From M55B112 sp040880545 (GTDB taxonomy: Bacteria > Bacteroidota > Bacteroidia > Bacteroidales > GCA-2748055), in contig JBBDIE010000191.1 in assembly GCA_040880545.1 (NCBI GenBank), forward strand, positions 1-10,825: a DNA stretch of 10,825 nucleotides, written 5' to 3'. The position numbers and the translations under genes are program-made. Below are positions 7,721 to 10,825 of the stretch, one piece after another. The notes beneath the pieces were generated by a model, which saw only the letters and a list, made by a program, of their open reading frames with translations, was not told the DNA's origin and did no database searches. How positions within the stretch are numbered: position 1 is the first letter of the stretch; every line of letters starts with the position of its first letter.

Positions 7721-9502
7721 CTATTTATAGGCGCCTTTTCTATGCTTCTTCCTGGCAGGTTTGTCGTAGCTCTTTTTTCCTGAATTATAGCTATCCTTCT
7801 TTTTGTAACCTGAATATCGTTCGCTTACCGAATTGTTGCTCCACTCCTTTCCCCCGTAGGACCTGCCCCTGCCTCCGGGAACTTTCTCCTCAGAGAGCTC
7901 CACCTTCACTTTGGAACCCTCATGCCTGATATCGCGGCTAAAGGACTGAAAAATAAGCGCTTCATGCTGCTTCTCCACCTCGAAGAAGGAGAATCCCTTC
8001 ATGATATCGATCTTCCCCACATCCATCTGGCGGTTGTTGGTGGTATCCATGAGTAGTCCGATCAGTTTCGTGGGGTTGATATCGTTTTTGCTGCCAAGGT
8101 TGATATAGAAACGTGAAAATTCACTCCGGCTCCCGTTTTTCACAGGCTTCTCATTCCGGTCACCACGCTTATCTGCTTCCACATTCAGGTCTGGTGCATT
8201 TTTGTAATAATTCAGGAAGCGATTAAATTCAACAGACACAAACTTCTTGATCAACTCCTCTTTACTTAGCCACTCCAGTTTTTTGTAGATTTCGGGTAAA
8301 AACTCGTCGATCTGTTTATCGGCTGTCTCCACCTTCTCCATATTGCCGACCAGGTTAAAGAGTTGCTTTTTACAGATCTCTTTCCCGGTGGGTATCATAA
8401 CCCGGTTAAATTCCTTCTGGGTAATTTTTACAAGTTCCTTGATCTTACCTGTTTCCCTGGTGTGAATGATTGAAATAGAGGTTCCGCTTTTTCCTGCCCT
8501 TCCTGTTCTTCCACTTCGGTGAATGTAAATCTCCAGGTCATCGGGCATGTTGTAATTGATTACATGGGTCAGGTCATTCACATCCAGTCCGCGTGCTGCC
8601 ACATCCGTTGCTACCAGCATCTGCAACTGCCTTTTTCTAAAGCGGTTCATTACATAATCACGCTGTGCCTGAGAAAGGTCCCCATGCAGGGCATCGGCGT
8701 TGTACCCATCATTCATAAATTTTTCCGCAACATCCTTGGTCTCCTGCCGGGTCCTGCAAAATACAATTCCGTAAATATCGGGATTCATGTCGGCTACCCG
8801 CTTCAATACCTCGTAGCGATATTTAGCATGGGTCATATAATACTCATGAACCACATTATCTGCTCCTGCATTCTTATTACCCACTGAAATTTCCAGGGGT
8901 GAGTTCATATATTGATTGGCAATATGATAAACGCCCTTGGGCATGGTGGCCGAGAACAGCAGTGTCTGTTTTTCACTTGGGGTACCCGCCAGGATCGCAT
9001 CCAACTCCTCTTTGAATCCCATCTGAAGCATCTCATCCGCTTCATCCAGCACCAGCCAGCGAATCTTCTCAATCTTCAATACCTTACGCTCAATAAGATC
9101 GCGTACCCGACCGGGTGTTCCCACAACGATCTGACCGCCTCTTTTTAATTTCTGAATCTGCTTATCGATGGGAGCCCCGCCGTAAACAGGGATCACATGA
9201 AAGTTTTTTGTGTATTTTGAATAATCCTTCAGATCGCTTGATATCTGCATACAGAGCTCCCTTGTCGGGCAGAGGATCAGTCCCTGAACTGCATTATCAG
9301 TCATATCGGCATTCTGGATAAGAGGAAGCCCGAACGCTGCCGTCTTTCCTGTTCCGGTCTGTGCCAGCGCAATCAGATCCTGCTTTTTTCCCAATATCTG
9401 GGGAATTACCTTTTCCTGGATGGGTGTTGCTTCAGTGAAACCTAATTCACTGACAGCCTTTTGAATGGAATCATCCAGTCCCATTTCATTAAATAGTACC
9501 AT
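7721..9502 (-). CDS. DEAD-box ATP-dependent RNA helicase, DeaD/CsdA type
   Basis: 593 residues from the ATG at 9502-9500. An in-frame ATG at 9553 would add 17 residues that are not part of the family and would run through a strong RNA structure, so the shorter start is preferred. The core is complete: the Q motif (GF...TPIQ, 21-29), AQTGTGKT (47-54), PTREL (79-83), TPGR (129-132), DEAD (153-156), SAT (184-186), ARGLD (303-307) and HRSGRTGRAG (328-337). Residues about 462-537 (RFYINLGSKNDINPTKLIGL...VGKIDIMKGFSFFEV) match the DbpA/CsdA RNA-binding domain. The tail (541-593) is rich in Gly, Arg, Lys, Ser and Tyr, a flexible RNA-binding extension. Such helicases remodel structured RNA in ribosome assembly and mRNA decay, often needed in the cold. 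The gene is alone on its strand with a long structured leader, suggesting post-transcriptional control. Confidence 0.93.
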   Translation of the reverse strand: MVLFNEMGLDDSIQKAVSELGFTEATPIQEKVIPQILGKKQDLIALAQTGTGKTAAFGLPLIQNADMTDNAVQGLILCPTRELCMQISSDLKDYSKYTKNFHVIPVYGGAPIDKQIQKLKRGGQIVVGTPGRVRDLIERKVLKIEKIRWLVLDEADEMLQMGFKEELDAILAGTPSEKQTLLFSATMPKGVYHIANQYMNSPLEISVGNKNAGADNVVHEYYMTHAKYRYEVLKRVADMNPDIYGIVFCRTRQETKDVAEKFMNDGYNADALHGDLSQAQRDYVMNRFRKRQLQMLVATDVAARGLDVNDLTHVINYNMPDDLEIYIHRSGRTGRAGKSGTSISIIHTRETGKIKELVKITQKEFNRVMIPTGKEICKKQLFNLVGNMEKVETADKQIDEFLPEIYKKLEWLSKEELIKKFVSVEFNRFLNYYKNAPDLNVEADKRGDRNEKPVKNGSRSEFSRFYINLGSKNDINPTKLIGLLMDTTNNRQMDVGKIDIMKGFSFFEVEKQHEALIFQSFSRDIRHEGSKVKVELSEEKVPGGRGRSYGGKEWSNNSVSERYSGYKKKDSYNSGKKSYDKPARKKHRKGAYK

Positions 9503-9516
9503 GTTTATTTTATGTT

Positions 9517-9605
9517 TTTTTGTATACCGATCCGAAAAGGTAGTTGGTGACAAAAATCATCGGATTTTACCCCGTGGCCGGGAACGCTCTCGCGGTATAC
9601 AAAAA
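9517..9605 (-). ncRNA. structured 5' leader of the helicase gene (candidate cis-regulatory RNA)
   Basis: The arms TTTTTGTATACCG (9517-9529) and CGGTATACAAAAA (9593-9605) are a perfect 13-bp inverted repeat around 63 nt. In the minus-strand transcript they close a domain containing further stems. One is CCCG/CGGG with a 4-nt loop (9571-9574 with 9579-9582). Another is ATCCGA/TCGGAT (9530-9535 with 9560-9565), directly stacked on the long helix. CGC-GAGA-GCG (9585-9594), with a GNRA-type loop, would compete with the inner end of the long helix. The 3' arm ends 14 nt before the start codon, so folding would affect ribosome access. This resembles a multi-branch regulatory leader, such as one for temperature or autoregulation by the helicase. 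The helices are seen; the function is inferred. I do not recognise a known riboswitch class. Confidence 0.5.
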
Positions 9606-9639
9606 CTCGGGTCTCCGTCTTCCTCCTTAAATCGAGCGG

Positions 9640-9647
9640 CAAAAGTA
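9640..9647 (-). promoter_or_regulatory. -7 box for the helicase gene
   Basis: On the minus strand these bases read TACTTTTG, an exact match to TAnnTTTG. Transcription would start near 9632-9637, giving a leader of about 130 nt that contains the whole structured element at 9517-9605. No clear -33 TTTG is present. Confidence 0.4.
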
Positions 9648-9734
9648 ATCATTTATTCGGAACATACCATTAATAGTGAATGTAATTTAGAAACGGCACC
9701 ATGGCTCTGTGGATTCATTCGCAGGTATATGCAG

Positions 9735-9778
9735 TGTCAAAATGACATTTTTTCAGTCTCAACCCTGTCGAAATGACG
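9735..9778. promoter_or_regulatory. two TGTCRAAATGACR boxes upstream of hsp20
   Basis: TGTCAAAATGACA (9735-9747, perfect palindrome around AAA) and TGTCGAAATGACG (9766-9778) differ only at the two R positions. They start 31 bp apart, about three helical turns, so bound dimers would lie on the same DNA face. They lie 172-215 bp upstream of the hsp20 start and also upstream of the helicase promoter. A stress regulator operator pair is plausible. They are not the CIRCE element of HrcA (TTAGCACTC-N9-GAGTGCTAA). No other copy was noticed in this window. Confidence 0.45.
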
Positions 9779-9810
9779 CACTTATGAAATATTAACAGCT
9801 ACAATTTAAT

Positions 9811-9862
9811 CGGGCAATTTTCTATTTTTCATTGATATTCAAAATTTTACAGAAATTGCCCG
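9811..9862. repeat. 10-bp inverted repeat in the hsp20 upstream region
   Basis: CGGGCAATTT (9811-9820) pairs perfectly with AAATTGCCCG (9853-9862). With one bulged base the stem continues by CT/AG, around an AT-rich loop of about 30 nt that includes TATTTTTC (9823-9830), close to a -7 box. It may be an operator around the hsp20 promoter or, if transcribed, a leader hairpin. It lacks the T run expected of a terminator and lies upstream of a gene, not after one. Confidence 0.35.
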
Positions 9863-9936
9863 TTACCTGCCTTCGGAATGGCATTTCATTTGATCGTTTT
9901 TCAGTGAGAATTTAATTGAATGTTTAACTAAAATAT

Positions 9937-9942
9937 GGAGGG
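9937..9942 (+). promoter_or_regulatory. Shine-Dalgarno-like GGAGGG deciding the hsp20 start
   Basis: GGAGGG ends 7 nt before the ATG at 9950, a good ribosome-binding distance. This favours 9950 over the in-frame ATG at 9935, which overlaps the motif. Such a strong motif stands out here, because the other genes have A-rich leaders. Confidence 0.55.
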
Positions 9943-9949
9943 AAAAATT

Positions 9950-10402
9950 ATGACACTTGCCAGATTATCTAACAATTGGACACCCACGTTTCCTTCGATG
10001 CTTGATAAATTTCTTGAAGGAGACCTGATGGATTGGGGAAACTCAAATTTTGCAGGATCCAATTCAACACTGCCGGCTGTTAACATCAAGGAAGATGAGA
10101 ATGAGTACATGATTGAAGTAGCGGCACCGGGAATGAAAAAAGATGATTTCAAAGTTCATTTCGACAATGGAAGACTGATGATTTCATCTGAGAAGAAGAA
10201 CGAGGTGGAACAAAAAAATGGTGAATCCATCACTCGCCGGGAGTTCAGCTACAAATCATTCCAACGTTCCTTCAATGTTTCTGAACATGTAGTTGATAGC
10301 GACAAGATCAAAGCCAGTTACGTGGATGGGATCCTCAACATTCGTTTGCCAAAGAAAGAAGAAGTTAAACCCAAACCCGCTAAGGAGATCAAAATCTCTT
10401 AA
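9950..10402 (+). CDS. small heat-shock protein, Hsp20 / alpha-crystallin family
   Basis: 150 residues from the ATG at 9950, the usual length. The start is chosen because MTLARLSNNW fits bacterial Hsp20 N-termini and GGAGGG precedes it; an ATG at 9935 would add five residues. A short variable N-terminal arm (1-40) precedes the alpha-crystallin domain, which opens with LPAVNIKEDENEYMIEVAAPG (41-61). The domain continues through REFSYKSFQRSFNV (97-110) to the signature ASYVDGILNIRLPK (122-135). The C-terminal IXI motif that docks oligomers is IKI (147-149). The protein is a cytoplasmic ATP-independent chaperone that holds unfolding proteins. It is transcribed alone and divergent from the RNA helicase. 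Inverted repeats and paired boxes upstream suggest stress control. Confidence 0.95.
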   Translation: MTLARLSNNWTPTFPSMLDKFLEGDLMDWGNSNFAGSNSTLPAVNIKEDENEYMIEVAAPGMKKDDFKVHFDNGRLMISSEKKNEVEQKNGESITRREFSYKSFQRSFNVSEHVVDSDKIKASYVDGILNIRLPKKEEVKPKPAKEIKIS

Positions 10403-10425
10403 CCGGGTGAGCGGTCAGGATGTTG

Positions 10426-10461
10426 GTGATGAATCAAATTGTTTTACAAGTAATTCATCAC
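10426..10461 (+). other. hairpin in the hsp20 3' region
   Basis: GTGATGAAT (10426-10434) pairs perfectly with ATTCATCAC (10453-10461) around an 18-nt loop that can add TTG/CAA. It begins 24 nt after the hsp20 stop codon. No T run follows, so it is not a classical terminator; it could protect the mRNA 3' end. Confidence 0.4.
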
Positions 10462-10482
10462 AGTCCTCCGAAACCTTTAATT

Positions 10483-10690
10483 AGTGGCTGCAAGAAAACT
10501 CCATTTTACTCACAGAGTGTTTATTTTATTTGTGTTCGTGAGCTAAAGGTTCTGCGTTACGCTTGTCTGAAAACTCGTCATTTACGATTAGTAAACTCCT
10601 CATTTTCAGACTTCGCAAGCCTTGAAAATGAAGTCTTCTTACTAGCCACTGGCAAAAAGACTTAGTTTTCTTTCAAGCACTAATTATCAG
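10483..10690 (+). other. gene-free structured stretch before the terminator (possible ncRNA, repeat or long 3' UTR)
   Basis: Several inverted repeats overlap here. GTCTGAAAA/TTTTCAGAC (10565-10573 with 10603-10611) encloses TTTAC-GATTA-GTAAA (10581-10595), separated by symmetrical 7-nt internal loops. AAGTCTT pairs with AAGACTT (10631-10637 with 10657-10663). Longer-range matches are AGTGGCT/AGCCACT (10483-10489 with 10644-10650) and GAAAACT/AGTTTTC (10494-10500 with 10664-10670). An 81-codon frame (10420-10665) crosses the region, but it has no ribosome site and is cut through by the repeats, so I do not call a gene. The stretch ends at a strong terminator. It may be a small RNA, an intergenic repeat, or simply the hsp20 3' UTR. 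Confidence 0.4.
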
Positions 10691-10714
10691 AGAGGGGCGA
10701 AAGGCCCCTCTTTT
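10691..10714 (+). terminator. strong intrinsic terminator
   Basis: AGAGGGGC (10691-10698) and GCCCCTCT (10704-10711) form a perfect 8-bp GC-rich stem with loop GAAAG, followed by TTTGTTTC. The stem can add an A-T pair and a wobble at its base. It lies 288 nt after the hsp20 stop and would end hsp20 read-through or a transcript from the preceding structured region. Confidence 0.85.
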
Positions 10715-10716
10715 GT

Positions 10717-10825
10717 TTCTGTCCATAATGTCCGTTAGCTGGGTTACGGTTGTAGCACCTCACCCCCCGGCCCCCTTCTCCACGTGGACTAATCTTTATA
10801 CACATCTTTTTACAGGATTGATTTT
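10717..10825. other. right end: no gene, GC-rich repeat-like fragment
   Basis: I see no coding signal in this stretch. Bases 10756-10788 are unusually GC-rich and pyrimidine-biased, with CACCCCCCGG, GGCCCCCTTC and then the perfect palindrome TCCACGTGGA (10779-10788). This looks like half of a larger hairpin repeat whose other arm (a GAAGGGGGCC-like sequence) would be expected after 10788 but is absent. The rest is AT-rich and featureless. Confidence 0.3.

Noticed and set aside
8519..9321. Plus-strand frames inside the helicase gene (122, 78 and 68 codons)
   Set aside because: These are shadows of a conserved minus-strand coding region, with no family resemblance.
9503..9553. Longer helicase N-terminus from an ATG at 9553
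   Set aside because: The 17 extra residues do not fit the family, and the bases form part of the 13-bp helix; the Q-motif region begins properly after 9502.
9735..9747. TGTCAAAATGACA followed by six T as an intrinsic terminator
   Set aside because: A 5-bp AT-rich stem with a 3-nt loop is too weak, and it sits between divergent genes; a protein-binding box is more likely.
9465..9776. 103-codon plus-strand frame over the helicase start and leader
   Set aside because: It is antisense to the helicase start, has no recognisable protein, and crosses the structured leader and promoter.
10565..10611. Integron attC site
   Set aside because: The hairpin lacks the R and L core boxes (GTTRRRY/RYYYAAC), and there is no cassette or integrase.
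10420..10665. 81-codon plus-strand frame after hsp20
   Set aside because: It has no ribosome site, an implausible composition, and its bases are explained better by overlapping inverted repeats. It could be a repeat-derived false gene.

Overview
The window looks like a chromosomal segment of a member of the Bacteroidota, probably of the Bacteroidales/Marinilabiliales type. The reasons are mostly A-rich translation leaders without Shine-Dalgarno sequences, promoter elements resembling the Bacteroidota -7 box TAnnTTTG, a lipoprotein GH74 glycosidase, signal peptides cut before AQ, and a DEAD-box helicase with a DbpA-like RNA-binding domain and a basic tail. This assignment rests on style and protein families, not on a marker gene. 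No rRNA, tRNA, CRISPR array, insertion sequence or phage gene is visible.

Left part (1-5143): a MarR-family regulator (minus strand, cut by the window edge) is divergent from a tight four-gene plus-strand cluster. The cluster encodes an enlarged DUF4212 small symporter subunit, an ActP-like sodium/solute symporter large subunit, a membrane-anchored TPR protein, and an outer-membrane beta-barrel (porin-like) protein. Gaps are 31 nt, a 1-nt overlap and 18 nt, so this is almost certainly one operon. It would provide an outer-membrane pore, a periplasmic helper and a Na+-driven inner-membrane transporter for a small organic acid. Two AT-rich palindromes in the divergent intergenic region, one at each promoter side, are good candidates for MarR operators, which would make the regulator control both itself and the operon.

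Middle part (5349-7625): a large lipoprotein of glycoside hydrolase family 74 (xyloglucanase type). It stands alone, with no SusC/SusD pair or other glycosidase next to it.

Right part (7721-10825): a DEAD-box RNA helicase (minus) is divergent from a small heat-shock protein Hsp20 (plus). The 447-nt space between their starts is rich in structure. The helicase has a leader with a perfect 13-bp helix enclosing several smaller hairpins right before its start codon. Further toward hsp20 lie two near-identical TGTCRAAATGACR boxes 31 bp apart and a 10-bp inverted repeat. Downstream of hsp20 is a gene-free stretch with several nested inverted repeats that ends in a strong intrinsic terminator (10691-10714). 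The last 100 bases hold only a fragment resembling a GC-rich intergenic repeat.

The best candidates for something not described are the structured helicase leader, the pair of boxes upstream of hsp20, the structured region before the terminator, and the DUF4212 protein with a large inserted extracytoplasmic domain.
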